Counted from the first letter of the stretch, positions 39,182-50,794 are shown. The stretch is DNA of 64,000 bases from Candidatus Alangreenwoodia gallinarii (GCA_904398315.1 CAJFPD010000119.1:1-64000); one strand, 5' to 3'. Made by a program: numbers and translations. Notes: generated by a model not told the origin, from the sequence alone.

Positions 39182-39267
39182 ATCGTTTTCAACCTCCTAT
39201 GGTATGACGCCGGCTATCCGGCTGTCATTCATAATATCAGAAAATTTCCCGGCCGGCGGGCCGGAAT

Positions 39268-40113
39268 CTATATGCCAAACTCTGCGGATTCGATCAGGTG
39301 TCTCAGAAGTATGGCCGAGGTAACCGTTCCGACGCCTCCCGGCACCGGACTGATGGCTGAAACGACATCGCATACCTCGTCATATCTCATATCTCCACAC
39401 ATGCCTTTCTCCGTAAAGTTTATGCCTACATCTATGACAGTCATATAAGGGGATACGGATTCTTTTCCGAAATATTCCGGTTTTCCCACGCCGGAAACCA
39501 GAATATCCGCTCCGGAAGTGATTTCCGCCAGTTTTTCCGTACGGGAGTGACAGACGGTAACCGTGGCGTCCTCAGCCAGAAACAGCATCGCCAGAGGTCT
39601 TCCGAGAACGAGACTGCGGTTTATGATTACCACATTTTTCCCGCGGATTTCGTGACCGTAAAACTTCAGAATTTCGATCACCGCTTCCGGCGTACAGGGG
39701 GCGATCCCGGCAGCGTCTCCCATAAATACCTTTCTCAGATTCTCCGGATTCATACAGTCCACATCCTTGCGCGGATCGATGAGAAATCCTGCTTCGTCGC
39801 TGTTCACCTGCTGCGGAAGAGGACGAAGTACCAGAATTCCGTGAACGCTCCTGTCTCCGGAAAGTCCCTTCAGCGCATCGGTAAATGTATCGTGGGCTAC
39901 ATCCGCCGGAAACGTGACATTGACCGTCTCGATACCAACCTCGCTGCAGTTTCTGATCACTCTGTTCTCATATGCGATATCATCCTGTCTTTCTCCTGCC
40001 CGCATCACGGCCAGCAGCGGCTTTCTGCCGGCAGCCTTCAGCCTTTCTGCACGTACGGCGATATCGGATTTTATCGCATCAGCCACCGGTTTTCCCTTTA
40101 ATATTTCTGCCAT
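39268..40113 (-). CDS. folD: Bifunctional methylene-THF dehydrogenase/methenyl-THF cyclohydrolase
   Basis: VHGILVLRPLPQQV; DVDCMNPENL; VIINRSLVLGRPLAMLF; ISPVPGGVGTVTSAIL. Confidence 0.95.
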   Translation of the reverse strand: MAEILKGKPVADAIKSDIAVRAERLKAAGRKPLLAVMRAGERQDDIAYENRVIRNCSEVGIETVNVTFPADVAHDTFTDALKGLSGDRSVHGILVLRPLPQQVNSDEAGFLIDPRKDVDCMNPENLRKVFMGDAAGIAPCTPEAVIEILKFYGHEIRGKNVVIINRSLVLGRPLAMLFLAEDATVTVCHSRTEKLAEITSGADILVSGVGKPEYFGKESVSPYMTVIDVGINFTEKGMCGDMRYDEVCDVVSAISPVPGGVGTVTSAILLRHLIESAEFGI

Positions 40114-40136
40114 ATCATACTGATCGTCCCTCCCCG

Positions 40137-40763
40137 CTATTCCGAACAGGCTTTTTCCACACGGGCATACGTCATTTCCGCCAGATGGATTCCCGAATCG
40201 GTGACAGCGTCGATTTTATCGGACAATTCCTTTCTTTTTTCTTTATCTTTCATAAGCCTGAGATTTACGAGAACATTCAGTCTCGCCCCCTTCAGCGCCG
40301 CGAGACAGATAGCCGCACCCGTTCCGGCATCGCTGACAGCCATACGGCTTCCGATCAGTGAAAAACTGTCCAGAATGCGCAGTGCCTTCAGGCAGGTTTC
40401 CGCGATTTCCAACGGTGCTTCTGCCGCTGTCACGAGAGCTGCCTGGATCGCAGACTCTCTTGCGGCGGTCTCCTCCGGCGTCGATTTCGGCATCCGGTAG
40501 GCCTCCGATAATGGAAGAAATGCCTTCGCATCTTCCTCAACCAGTTCTTCAAAGCGATGTATCAGCTCCTGGGAACGGAAAAGCAGCTCTGAAATCTCCG
40601 TATCATATTCCTCATACTGTTTTTTTCCCACTGTCAGCTCGCCGACCATGGAACCGAGAGCCATCCCTACCGCACCTGCCAGTGCGGAAGCTCCCCCGCC
40701 TCCGGGAACGGGCTCCCGTGAGGCGAGAGCATCGATAAAATCTCTGCATGTCTGATTCAGCAT
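40137..40763 (-). CDS. fchA: Methenyltetrahydrofolate cyclohydrolase / cyclodeaminase family
   Basis: REPVPGGGGASALAGAVGMALGSMVGELTVGKKQYEEY. Confidence 0.88.
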   Translation of the reverse strand: MLNQTCRDFIDALASREPVPGGGGASALAGAVGMALGSMVGELTVGKKQYEEYDTEISELLFRSQELIHRFEELVEEDAKAFLPLSEAYRMPKSTPEETAARESAIQAALVTAAEAPLEIAETCLKALRILDSFSLIGSRMAVSDAGTGAAICLAALKGARLNVLVNLRLMKDKEKRKELSDKIDAVTDSGIHLAEMTYARVEKACSE

Positions 40764-40785
40764 AATTCACTTCTCCGCCATTTAT

Positions 40786-42465
40786 TTAAAACAGACCGGT
40801 GATTTTTCCCGTGCTGTCCACATCGATGTTTTCCGCAGCCGGCACCTTCGGAAGTCCCGGCATCGTCATGATGTCGCCTGCCAGCGCGACGACAAATCCG
40901 GCGCCCGCAGACACTTTAACACCGCGGATGCTGATGCGGAAACCTCTCGGACGTCCGAGTTTCTTCATGTCATCGGAAAGAGAATACTGTGTCTTCGCGA
41001 TGCATACAGGCAGACCGCGGAAGCCGAGAGATTCGATGGTATCGATTTCCGATGCCGATTTTCCCACGAAATCCACGCCGTCCGCTCCGTAAATCTTCGT
41101 AGCGATGGCTTCGATCTTTTCCCGGATCGACAGGGAATCCTCATAGGCAAAGCGGAAATCGCTCTTTCCTTCATCGATAAGTTTGACCACTTCCTCAGCC
41201 AGAGCACGACCGCCTTCGCCGCCTTTGCCCCATACCTCCGTCAATGCCACATTTACGCCGATCTCACGGCATTTTTCCTCGATGCACTTCAGTTCCGCCT
41301 CCGTATCCGTCGGGAAACGATTGATGGCGACGACCACGGACATTCCGTAGACATTCTTCATGTTATCCACGTGCTTGAGCAGATTTTCGATACCTTTTTC
41401 GATAGCAGCGACATTTTCACTGTTCAGATCCGTCTTCGGTACGCCTCCGTGCAGTTTGAGAGCTCTCGCCGTAGCTACAACGACGACGGCATCCGGTCTC
41501 AGACCGCTCTGACGGCACTTGATGTCGAGGAATTTTTCCGCTCCGAGATCCGCGCCGAATCCTGCCTCCGTTACCACATAGTCGCCCAGCTTCAGAGCGA
41601 TCTTCGTCGCCATGACGCTGTTGCAGCCATGAGCGATATTGGCGAAAGGACCGCCGTGAATGAAGGCAGGTGTATGCTCCAGCGTCTGTACGAGATTCGG
41701 CTTCAGAGCGTCTTTCATCAGAGCCGCCACTGCGCCCTGCGCTTTGATGTCGGCCGCTGTAACCGGTTTTCCGTCATAAGTATATGCTACGATGATTCTT
41801 GCAACGCGGGCTTTCAGATCGTCGATGTCCTTTGCCAGACACAGAATGGCCATGATTTCGGATGCCACGCTGATGTCAAAGCCGTCTTCTCTCGGCGTGC
41901 CGTTTGCCTTACCGCCCAGACCGTCGACGAGGAATCGCAGCTGACGGTCGTTCATGTCCAGACATCTCTTCCATACGACTCTGCGCACGTCAATGCCGAG
42001 ACTGTTGCCCTGCTGAATATGATTGTCCAGCATCGCTGCGATGAGATTGTTTGCCGTCGTAACGGCATGTATGTCACCGGTAAAATGCAGATTGATATCT
42101 TCCATCGGAATGACCTGTGCGTATCCGCCGCCGGCAGCTCCGCCCTTGACACCGAATACCGGTCCGAGGGAAGGTTCTCTGAGTGCAATTACCGAATTTT
42201 TTCCGATTTTTCTGAGCGCATCTCCCAGACCGACGGAAACCGTCGTCTTGCCTTCTCCTGCAGGCGTCGGGTTGATGGCCGTAACGAGAATCAGCTTTCC
42301 GTTTTCCTTATCTTTCAGATCGTTCAGGATGTTATAATCCACCTTCGCCTTGTACTTCCCGTACAGTTCGAGGTAGTCTTCACCGACTCCTGCGATCTTC
42401 GCGATCTCGTTGATGTGCATAAGTTCTGCTTCCTGAGCAATTTCGATATCTGACTTGAATCCCAT
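40786..42465 (-). CDS. fhs: Formate--tetrahydrofolate ligase
   Basis: [61 protein letters not shown]. Confidence 0.97.
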   Translation of the reverse strand: MGFKSDIEIAQEAELMHINEIAKIAGVGEDYLELYGKYKAKVDYNILNDLKDKENGKLILVTAINPTPAGEGKTTVSVGLGDALRKIGKNSVIALREPSLGPVFGVKGGAAGGGYAQVIPMEDINLHFTGDIHAVTTANNLIAAMLDNHIQQGNSLGIDVRRVVWKRCLDMNDRQLRFLVDGLGGKANGTPREDGFDISVASEIMAILCLAKDIDDLKARVARIIVAYTYDGKPVTAADIKAQGAVAALMKDALKPNLVQTLEHTPAFIHGGPFANIAHGCNSVMATKIALKLGDYVVTEAGFGADLGAEKFLDIKCRQSGLRPDAVVVVATARALKLHGGVPKTDLNSENVAAIEKGIENLLKHVDNMKNVYGMSVVVAINRFPTDTEAELKCIEEKCREIGVNVALTEVWGKGGEGGRALAEEVVKLIDEGKSDFRFAYEDSLSIREKIEAIATKIYGADGVDFVGKSASEIDTIESLGFRGLPVCIAKTQYSLSDDMKKLGRPRGFRISIRGVKVSAGAGFVVALAGDIMTMPGLPKVPAAENIDVDSTGKITGLF

Positions 42466-42589
42466 CTGCTTTCTCCTTTGCCTCCTGTCGATATTTCTTG
42501 ATTTCTTTTACGATTTCCTGCCGCCTTTCCCGGCCGGTCAGGATAAACACCGGCATTCTGCGGGATCAGAGCGTTCCGCCTGCCGTGAA

Positions 42590-42780
42590 AAAACAAAAGT
42601 ATCCCAAAATGCCGTCTGATCACTAATTCACTCCCTATCTGCTGATAGGTGGGTACTCTGTTCAGCATGTCAGCCTTCCCGTCCGAAGCGGAGGGCCTGA
42701 CTTTCACTGCCGAAACCCGAATTCCCGTGAAAGTATTGTAGGTTAAATTACATGACCATAACGCACATCCTAGGATACTT
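42590..42780 (-). ncRNA. ssrS: Candidate 6S RNA
   Basis: About 180-nt RNA whose ends form a 13-bp closing helix (GTATCCTAGGATG / CATTTTGGGATAC), then TTTTGTTTTTT; upstream TATAAT; core ...GTGCGTTATGGTCATGTAATTTAACCTACAATAC... resembles Firmicutes 6S RNAs. Confidence 0.75.
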
Positions 42781-42948
42781 TATTATATATTGCTCTATAA
42801 TATAAAATTATATGAGTAATATACCATCTTAATTAAAATATTCTGAATCTTTCCGTGCACCCGAAATCCGCCGGAATGCTTCCGTCAGACGGCACGGCTT
42901 TTTCCCGATCTTCCGCGCTCCGGACTTCTCCGGCCAGCCGCCGGTCCG

Positions 42949-43674
42949 CTAATTTTCCAGATCGAGACTGCAGTTTGTCGTCACTTTCTGAACATCATCG
43001 TTGTCCTCCAGATCTGCAATCATCTTCTTAAGAGCCTTGATATCCGACTCATCCGTCGGCGTCGATTCCATGGACGGCAGATATTCGATATCCGCTTCCA
43101 CAAACTCATATCCTGCTTCTCTCAGCGCATCGCTGACCGTATTGAAATCCTCTACGGAAGTATATATTTCAAAAGAATCATCGAGAACCTGCATATCTTC
43201 CATGCCGGCCTCCATGCCTACCTCCATGAGAGCATCTTCGTCGATGCTGTCTGTCTTTTCGATGATGATCAGACCTTTTCTCTCAAACATATAGGAGACA
43301 CATCCCGGCTTCCCGAGATTTCCGTTGTGACGGTCAAATGTATGCTTGACGAAGGACGTCGTCCGGTTGTTGTTGTCCGTCAGCACATCGACGATGACAG
43401 CCACTCCGCCCGGCCCGTATCCTTCAAAGGAACCTTCTACGAGAACTTCGCCTTCCAGTTCGCCGGTTCCTTTCTTGATCGCTTTCTGAATCTTGTCATT
43501 CGGCATATTGATGCTTTTCGCTCTCTCAATGGCATGTTTGAGAGAAACGTTGTAATCCGGATCTCCGCCTGCCTTTGCAGCGATCGTAATAACTCTTGCA
43601 TATTTCGTAAAATTTGCGGCCCGCTTCGCATCCTGCGCAGCTTTTCTGCCCGCAATGGTACCGTGTCTTCCCAT
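42949..43674 (-). CDS. YebC/PmpR/TACO1-family regulatory protein
   Basis: MGRHGTIAGRKAAQDAKRAANFTKYARVITIAAKAGGDPDYN...YEGYGPGGVA-type motif. Confidence 0.93.
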   Translation of the reverse strand: MGRHGTIAGRKAAQDAKRAANFTKYARVITIAAKAGGDPDYNVSLKHAIERAKSINMPNDKIQKAIKKGTGELEGEVLVEGSFEGYGPGGVAVIVDVLTDNNNRTTSFVKHTFDRHNGNLGKPGCVSYMFERKGLIIIEKTDSIDEDALMEVGMEAGMEDMQVLDDSFEIYTSVEDFNTVSDALREAGYEFVEADIEYLPSMESTPTDESDIKALKKMIADLEDNDDVQKVTTNCSLDLEN

Positions 43675-43924
43675 ATTGACAAACTCTCCTTAAACTTTCT
43701 GTATTTCATCCGACCGGTCCGGCTTGTGAATATCCCGTCAGGGATTCCAGAGCCCGGCGGATATTTTCCTCTCTGTTTCACCGCACTTTCTCCTGCCACA
43801 CGCGGCAGGTACTGCAGCCTGAGCTTTGCGATGCTCATCGTTCACTCTGTTCCTTGAAGCAGTATAGCACATTTCCCATCGGAATTCAACGTGTGAATCC
43901 TATGTAAATTACGGCGTATTTCCG

Positions 43925-45283
43925 TTAATTCTTCATAGAGTGAATCGGAGCCGGAATTCTGCCTCCTCTGGCCACGAAATCCTCACAGCTGAAGCGGCTC
44001 ACCGGCATGACAGGCGCTGTGCCCAGCAGTCCGCCGAGTTCGATGCTGTCTCCTTCCTTCTTTCCGATAACAGGAATGATCCTCACAGCCGTCGTCTTGT
44101 TGTTGATCACCCCGATAGCGGCTTCATCGGCGATGATTCCGGAAATCGTCGCAGCGCTGGTATCTCCCGGGATAGCGATCATGTCAAGACCGACAGAGCA
44201 GACACAGGTCATCGCCTCCAGCTTTTCCAGTGACAGTGCGCCGTTCCGCACTGCCGCGATCATACCTTCATCCTCACTGACGGGGATAAATGCTCCGCTG
44301 AGTCCGCCCACATGAGAAGAAGCCATGACGCCGCCTTTTTTCACCGCGTCGTTGAGCATGGCCAGCGCAGCTGTCGTTCCCGGAGCTCCGCACGCTTCCA
44401 GTCCGATTTCCTCCAGAACTCTGGCGATGCTGTCTCCCACCGCCGGCGTCGGAGCCAGAGACAGATCCACAATGCCGAACGGCATGCCGAGACGCTTCGA
44501 CGCTTCGCTTGCCACCAGCATTCCCATGCGCGTTACCTTAAAGGCCGCTTTTTTAATGGTATCGGCCACCACATCAAAAGGCTGCCCTTTGCAGGCTTCC
44601 AGTGCGACCTTCACGACGCCGGGACCGCTGACTCCCACATTGATCACCGTATCCGGCTCGCCGACACCGTGAAAAGCTCCCGCCATGAACGGATTGTCTT
44701 CCACCGCGTTGGCGAAGACCACGAGTTTTGCGCAGCCGATGCAGTCTCTGTCCGCTGTCAGCTCCGCCGTCTCGACGATTTTTTCGCCCATCAGACGCAC
44801 TGCGTCCATATTGATACCTGACCGCGTGGATCCCACGTTTACGGAAGAACAGACAAACTCCGTCTCGCTCAGCGCCTGCGGAATCGAACGGATGAGAATC
44901 TCATCTCCTTTGGAAAATCCCTTCTGCACGAGAGCGGAAAATCCTCCGATAAAATTCACACCGGTCTCTTTCGCTGCACGGTCCATCATTTTCGCGAAAG
45001 CTACATAATCGTCATCTGTGCTGGCACCTGCAACGAGCGCCATGGGTGTCACCGATATTCTCTTGTGGATGATCGGTATACCGTATTCCCGTTCGATGCT
45101 TTCGCCCACCGATACGAGGTTTTCCGCCTTCTGTGTGATTTTATCATACATCCGCTGTCTGGCGATCTCTCCGTTGGAATGAGCACAGTCGAGAAGAGAG
45201 ATTCCCATCGTTATCGTCCGGCAGTCCAGCTTCTCCTTATCGAACATGCGGAGGGTACTCAGTATATTTTCTACGTTAATCAC
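43925..45283 (-). CDS. UPF0210 (PFL/DUF711) family protein
   Basis: [45 protein letters not shown]; probable GTG start after AGGAGG. Confidence 0.88.
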   Translation of the reverse strand: MINVENILSTLRMFDKEKLDCRTITMGISLLDCAHSNGEIARQRMYDKITQKAENLVSVGESIEREYGIPIIHKRISVTPMALVAGASTDDDYVAFAKMMDRAAKETGVNFIGGFSALVQKGFSKGDEILIRSIPQALSETEFVCSSVNVGSTRSGINMDAVRLMGEKIVETAELTADRDCIGCAKLVVFANAVEDNPFMAGAFHGVGEPDTVINVGVSGPGVVKVALEACKGQPFDVVADTIKKAAFKVTRMGMLVASEASKRLGMPFGIVDLSLAPTPAVGDSIARVLEEIGLEACGAPGTTAALAMLNDAVKKGGVMASSHVGGLSGAFIPVSEDEGMIAAVRNGALSLEKLEAMTCVCSVGLDMIAIPGDTSAATISGIIADEAAIGVINNKTTAVRIIPVIGKKEGDSIELGGLLGTAPVMPVSRFSCEDFVARGGRIPAPIHSMKN

Positions 45284-45293
45284 CGTAAACCTC

Positions 45294-45563
45294 CTAAATC
45301 TCACTCATGGCACGAAAGATGCCCTCATGCTGGATCCGGATAGACATACCCATTTCTTTTCCTTTTTCTTCCAGTTTTTTCTGAAGTTCCTCGAAGGAAA
45401 CCGGTGTCTTCGTCGTGTCGACCACCATCATCATCGTAAAGACATCCTGCATGATCGTCTGATTAATATCGAGGATATTGACGTCATACTCCGCCAGTAC
45501 AGAGGTCACCTGATAGATAATTCCTATCTTGTCCTGGCCGATTACCGTTATCACTGCTTTCAT
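45294..45563 (-). CDS. ACT-domain protein (UPF0237)
   Basis: [49 protein letters not shown]. Confidence 0.92.
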   Translation of the reverse strand: MKAVITVIGQDKIGIIYQVTSVLAEYDVNILDINQTIMQDVFTMMMVVDTTKTPVSFEELQKKLEEKGKEMGMSIRIQHEGIFRAMSEI

Positions 45564-45629
45564 AATTCCTGTCTTTCTCCTTTGTCCGATATTCTTAAGA
45601 TGCGGTTTTGCGGAATTCCGCCGCTGTCC

Positions 45630-45654
45630 GCCTGCCTGAGCTCCTCAGGCAGGC
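45630..45654. repeat. Perfect 11-bp-arm hairpin between the activase and ACT genes
   Basis: GCCTGCCTGAG-CTC-CTCAGGCAGGC; no U-tract, so transcript stem or weak terminator. Confidence 0.8.
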
Positions 45655-45690
45655 GATCCTTTTCCCACAGCATTGTAACATATAATCCGC

Positions 45691-48600
45691 TTATCTGCTC
45701 TGCGATCTGTCCTGATTTTGTTTTTTCTCCAGATTCGCATGAGCATTTGCCATCATCAGTTTGATGCGGTTCAGCTGATTGACGTCGCTGGCACCGGGAT
45801 CGTAATCGATAGCGGCGATATTTGCCATCGGATTGTGTTTTCTCAGAGGCTTGATCATCCCCTTGCCCGTAACGTGATTCGGCAGGCAGGCGAACGGCTG
45901 AAGGCAGACGATATTTTCCACACCGCTGTCCAAAAGCTCCGTCATTTCACCGGCCAGCAGCCATCCCTCTCCGCACTGGGTTCCGAGAGAAGTGACCGTC
46001 TCCGCTTTTTCCGCGATTTTATCGATATGAAGAGGAGGTTCAAAACGCCTGCTCTTCTCCAGTTCTCTGGATATGACATCCCGGTAGCGGTAAATAATTT
46101 TCATGGCCACGCGGGATATCATATGCATGGAATAGCTTCCCGCCATCACCTCATAGTTAAAATCATTATTCTTCAGACAGTACATGAAAAAGTCCAGAAG
46201 ATCCGGAACGACGGCTTCTCCGCCCTCTTTTTCGATGATGCCGACGATATCGTTGTTGGCATTCGGATGGTACTTTACGAGGATTTCCCCCACGACGCCC
46301 ACCTTCGGCTTTTCGATATCGAGAAGAGGTATCTCGTCGAATTCCTTTACGATCTGTCTCACATTCTTTTTGAACTGTGAAAAACTCCGGCTGACCACGT
46401 TCTGACGTGCGATCTCGTTCCACTTCCGGTACAGCTTTTCCACGCTCCCCGGCTCCGCCTCATACGGCCGTGTGGCATTCGTCACCCGCATAAACAGATC
46501 GCCGTAAAGAACTGCATACAGCACGCCGAAGATCAGTTTCGGCGTAAATTTCATACCCGGATTTTTCTCCAGCCCCACGTAATTGAGAGATACTACTGGA
46601 ATCTGTTCCATTCCCATCTCCCGGAAGGCCTTTCTCAGCAGAGCGATATAGTTGCTGGCCCGGCATCCGCCGCCGGTCTGCGTCATGATGACCGCGGTGC
46701 GGTCGAGGTCGAACTCGCCGGACTGCAGAGTGCTGATGATCTGCCCCAGGGAAACGATAGTCGGATAGCAGGCATCGTTATTGATATAGCGCAGACCGGT
46801 TTCCACCGCATTTTTATCCACCGCCGGCAGCACGACAGCCCGGAACCCTGCCTCCTGAAAAGCAGTTTCCACCAGATCGAACTGCATCGGAGCCATCTGA
46901 GGAATGATAATGGTATAATCCTTTTTCATCTGTTCGGTGAAGAGGACGCGTTCAAACGGCTTCGTCTCATCGCGGTGATGCAGGCCGTTTTTCTCCCGTT
47001 CCTCGATGGCAGCCTTCAGTGAACGGATACGGATCCTTGCCGCTCCGAGATTTGACCCCTCGTCGATCTTCAGCACGGTGTAGAGTTTATTGTGCTCGGA
47101 AAGAATCTCCTCCACCTGATCCGTCGTCACCGCATCCAGACCGCAGCCGAAGGAATTGAGCTGTATCAGATCGATGTCATCCCGCGTTCCGGCAAAATCA
47201 GCCGCCCGGTACAGTCTGGAATGATACATCCACTGATCCAGAACCCGTATCGGCCGTTTCAGGTGCCCGCGTTCTGCCACAGAAGATTCTGTCAGTACGG
47301 CAAATCCGAAGGACGTGATGACCTGATCGATGCCGTGATTGATCTCCGGATCCAGATGATACGGTCTGCCCGCCAGGATGATGGCATTTTTTCCGTTCTT
47401 CTCTATGTAATCGATAATCTCATCCGCGCGTTTTCTGATATCAGCTTTGAAAGCCGCATCCTCTTCTCTGCCTGCACGTACAGCTTCCCGCACTTCGGAT
47501 GCCCTGATTCCCAGAGACGCCATCTCTTCCGCCAGCCTCTCCGTCAGCCTCTTATCGTCGTAATACGGCAGAAACGGATGCAGCAGTTTTACTCCGGCTG
47601 CTTCCAGTTCATCATCCATATTTCCGGCGATCACTTCCGGATACATAGCCACGATAGGACAGTTATAGTGATTGTTGGACTCCTCATCTTCGATCATCTC
47701 ATAGTTGATGCTCGGATAAAAGATTCTCTTCACTCCCGTCTCGATCAGCGCCTTGATATGTCCGTGGACGAGTTTCGCCGGATAACAGGCTGTATCGGAG
47801 GATATGGTATCCATGCCTTTCTCGTAAATCTCCTTCGAGGAAGCCGGTGACAGGACGACGCGGAATCCCAGCTTCGTAAAGAAAGTAAACCAGAACGGAT
47901 AATTTTCGTACATATTCAGCACTCTCGGAATGCCGATTTCTCCGCGTACCGCTTCCGCCCTGCTGAGAGGGACATAGCTGAACAGCCTTTCATATTTATA
48001 GCGGAAGAGATTCATCTCATCGCTTTCATTTCTGCTCTTACCCGCTCCGCGTTCGCAGCGGTTTCCCGTCACAAACCGGCTGCCGTCGCTGAATTTGCTG
48101 ATGGTCAGCTGACAGTTATTTTCGCACAGACCACATCTCGTATGCAGATTCGTCATCGTGAAATGGTCGAGTCCTTCCCTGCTCACGAGACCGGATCTGC
48201 TCTTTCCGTCATATCTTTCGATTCCGATGAGCGCAGCTCCGTAAGCTCCCATGTTTCCGGCGATGTCGGGACGTATCACCTCTCTGCCCAGAATCATTTC
48301 GATACTCCGGAGAACGGCATCATTGAGAAACGTTCCTCCCTGCACGACGATATTTTCCCCGGCCTCCGACACATCGCGCAGCTTTATGACCTTATACAGC
48401 GCATTTTTGATGACGGAATAAGACAGTCCCGCGGAAATATCACCGATCGTCGCCCCTTCCTTCTGCGCCTGCTTAACTTTCGAATTCATAAATACGGTAC
48501 ACCGCGTCCCCAGATCGACGGGCTCTGCCGCGTGAACCGCTTCCTCCGCAAAATCGGAAACGCTCATATCCACCGACTTCGCATACGTTTCGATAAAAGA

Positions 48601-49935
48601 GCCGCATCCGGAAGAGCAGGCTTCATTCAGCATGATATTGTAGATAGCCCCGTCTTTGATGCGGATACACTTCATGTCCTGTCCGCCGATATCGAGAATA
48701 AAATCAACATCAGGCAGGAAAGAACGTGCCGCTTTATAGTGGGCGATCGTCTCGATCTCTCCGTAATCGGCGCCGAAAGCCGCCTTGATGAGCTGTTCGC
48801 CGTATCCCGTCGTCACCGTATAGGCGATATACGCATCATCCGGCATCAGAGAATAGATCTCCTCCAGAAGAACTCTGCTGGTGTCCACCGGACTTCCTTC
48901 ATTACCGCGGTAAAATGTATAGAGAAGACTCCCTTCCCGGTCCGTCAGCGCAGCCTTCGTCGTGGTGGATCCCGCGTCGATTCCCAGAAAAAGAGGTCCT
49001 TTCGCTTCCTTTATCTCTTTTCTCTTCACCTTATGCTGACTGTGACGTCTCTGAAACACCTCATAGGCTTCATCATTTTCAAACAGTGCCGGCAGATATT
49101 TGGAATCTCCGTTCTCCTGTCCGCCGGGCCTGTGGATTCTCTCGATCAGCGTATCGATGGAAACCTCAGGATATTTTTCGGACATCAGCGCTGCGCCGAT
49201 AGCAACATAATATCTGGAATCTTCAGGAAATATGACCTGATCCTCCGAAAGGCCGAGAGTTTCGATAAAGCGCTTTCTAAGTTCGGAGAGAAAAGAAAGA
49301 GGCCCCCCCAGAAAAGCCACATTGCCCCGGATTACACGTCCGCACGCCAGGCCGCTGATGGTCTGATTGACGACGGCCTGAAAGATAGAGACCGCCAGAT
49401 CCTCGTGAGCGGCTCCTTCGTTGATCAGAGGCTGGATATCCGTTTTGGCGAAGACGCCGCAGCGGGCGGCGATAGGATAGATCGTCTGATAAGATTTCGC
49501 CAGCTCATTCAGCCCGGCGGGATCTGTGTTCAGAAGAACGGCCATCTGATCTATAAAAGCTCCCGTTCCGCCTGCACACGTACCGTTCATCCTCTGTTCC
49601 ACAGTGCCTTCATAGAAGGTGATTTTTGCGTCTTCCCCGCCCAGTTCGATGACTACGTCTGTTTTGGGAATCATTCTGTTTACCGCCGCCGAACAGGTTA
49701 CCACTTCCTGCTCAAAGGGGATCTGCAGCTTTTCAGCCAGAGATAACCCGCCGGAACCGGTAATGGCTACATGAAAATCGCCGGAATATTCCCTGCGGAA
49801 TTCCTCAAGAAGCTCCGCCACTTTTTCAAAGACATTCGACATATGCCGCTCATAGCGCTTATACAGTATTTCATCCCGGTCGCCGAGCAGAATCAGTTTT
49901 ACCGTCGTCGATCCTACATCAATTCCCAATCTCAT
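45691..49935 (-). CDS. 2-hydroxyacyl-CoA dehydratase activase-like ASKHA ATPase (two BadF/BcrAD domains + DUF2229 and dehydratase-like region)
   Basis: MRLGIDVGSTTVKLILL; second LGIDAGSTTTKAALTD; LNEACSSGCGSFIETYAKS; start reassigned to Met 49935. Confidence 0.92.
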   Translation of the reverse strand: MRLGIDVGSTTVKLILLGDRDEILYKRYERHMSNVFEKVAELLEEFRREYSGDFHVAITGSGGLSLAEKLQIPFEQEVVTCSAAVNRMIPKTDVVIELGGEDAKITFYEGTVEQRMNGTCAGGTGAFIDQMAVLLNTDPAGLNELAKSYQTIYPIAARCGVFAKTDIQPLINEGAAHEDLAVSIFQAVVNQTISGLACGRVIRGNVAFLGGPLSFLSELRKRFIETLGLSEDQVIFPEDSRYYVAIGAALMSEKYPEVSIDTLIERIHRPGGQENGDSKYLPALFENDEAYEVFQRRHSQHKVKRKEIKEAKGPLFLGIDAGSTTTKAALTDREGSLLYTFYRGNEGSPVDTSRVLLEEIYSLMPDDAYIAYTVTTGYGEQLIKAAFGADYGEIETIAHYKAARSFLPDVDFILDIGGQDMKCIRIKDGAIYNIMLNEACSSGCGSFIETYAKSVDMSVSDFAEEAVHAAEPVDLGTRCTVFMNSKVKQAQKEGATIGDISAGLSYSVIKNALYKVIKLRDVSEAGENIVVQGGTFLNDAVLRSIEMILGREVIRPDIAGNMGAYGAALIGIERYDGKSRSGLVSREGLDHFTMTNLHTRCGLCENNCQLTISKFSDGSRFVTGNRCERGAGKSRNESDEMNLFRYKYERLFSYVPLSRAEAVRGEIGIPRVLNMYENYPFWFTFFTKLGFRVVLSPASSKEIYEKGMDTISSDTACYPAKLVHGHIKALIETGVKRIFYPSINYEMIEDEESNNHYNCPIVAMYPEVIAGNMDDELEAAGVKLLHPFLPYYDDKRLTERLAEEMASLGIRASEVREAVRAGREEDAAFKADIRKRADEIIDYIEKNGKNAIILAGRPYHLDPEINHGIDQVITSFGFAVLTESSVAERGHLKRPIRVLDQWMYHSRLYRAADFAGTRDDIDLIQLNSFGCGLDAVTTDQVEEILSEHNKLYTVLKIDEGSNLGAARIRIRSLKAAIEEREKNGLHHRDETKPFERVLFTEQMKKDYTIIIPQMAPMQFDLVETAFQEAGFRAVVLPAVDKNAVETGLRYINNDACYPTIVSLGQIISTLQSGEFDLDRTAVIMTQTGGGCRASNYIALLRKAFREMGMEQIPVVSLNYVGLEKNPGMKFTPKLIFGVLYAVLYGDLFMRVTNATRPYEAEPGSVEKLYRKWNEIARQNVVSRSFSQFKKNVRQIVKEFDEIPLLDIEKPKVGVVGEILVKYHPNANNDIVGIIEKEGGEAVVPDLLDFFMYCLKNNDFNYEVMAGSYSMHMISRVAMKIIYRYRDVISRELEKSRRFEPPLHIDKIAEKAETVTSLGTQCGEGWLLAGEMTELLDSGVENIVCLQPFACLPNHVTGKGMIKPLRKHNPMANIAAIDYDPGASDVNQLNRIKLMMANAHANLEKKQNQDRSQSR

Positions 49936-49975
49936 AAATTCATATTCCTCCTGAATAGAATGACCGGAGACGTTC

Positions 49976-50569
49976 TCATTCGTCCTCCTCATCCTCTCCT
50001 GCAAGGCCCGCTTCGTACGGAACAGTTTTCAGTCCCGCCAGCGTCACCTCTGCGATCCGTTCCACAGGCCAGCCCAGCAGCTCGGCCGCTTTTTCCGTGA
50101 CATCGCGGTTTATATAAGGCGCAAAAGACAGATCATGAAATTTCTCCATGATATCCGACAGCTCTGTATCCGCGATGTTTTTTCCGGGCTGTGCCAGGAC
50201 GACAGCCGTAATGAGCTCTGTCATGCCGTCCACGGCGTAGAGAGCCTTTTCCATCGGAGTCTCCGGCTTCACATCTGTATATACCATATAACCGTGACTT
50301 ACAATCGCCCGGATGAAATCTTCATCGTATCCGGCCTCTCTCATGATTTCCTCTGATTTTCTGCAGTGTTCCTCCGGATACTCCTGATAATCAAAATCAT
50401 GCAGAAGACCTGTGAGACCCCATTTCCGCACTGTGATGGGATCGCAGCCCTCCTGCTTTGCACAGTATCTCATGACTCCTTCCACTGCCAGAGCATGGCG
50501 CAGCATTTTCTCATCATCTACCCAGTCCTGAAGCAGATCGCTGGCCTGCATTCTTCCCGCTGGCATCAT
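49976..50569 (-). CDS. HD-domain (HDIG-type) hydrolase
   Basis: LRHALAVEGVMRYCAKQEG...WGLTGLLHDFDYQEYPEEH. Confidence 0.88.
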   Translation of the reverse strand: MMPAGRMQASDLLQDWVDDEKMLRHALAVEGVMRYCAKQEGCDPITVRKWGLTGLLHDFDYQEYPEEHCRKSEEIMREAGYDEDFIRAIVSHGYMVYTDVKPETPMEKALYAVDGMTELITAVVLAQPGKNIADTELSDIMEKFHDLSFAPYINRDVTEKAAELLGWPVERIAEVTLAGLKTVPYEAGLAGEDEEDE

Positions 50570-50707
50570 AATCGTTCACCTCTCGTCTCATCATTTTATC
50601 TGTTCATGAATATATCCGTTTGAATTTTCTTACGCATTGTCTTATAGAATACCTTGAAACGGAAATCTTTACAACAAAAGAAACGCTATTTCCTCTTTTT
50701 TCGCTGT

Positions 50708-50745
50708 AATTCGATAAAAAAGAACGGACGCTCCTGCGGAGGTCC
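50708..50745 (-). terminator. Terminator of the 121-aa gene
   Basis: Minus strand AGCGGACCTCCGCAGGAGCGTCCGTTCTTTTTT. Confidence 0.75.
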
Positions 50746-50794
50746 GCTCTCTCAATTCCATTTTCAGGAAGAAACGTGTCTTTTCATACGTCCG

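Noticed and set aside
48142-49746. 534-aa plus-strand ORF
   Set aside because: Antisense shadow of the large activase gene.
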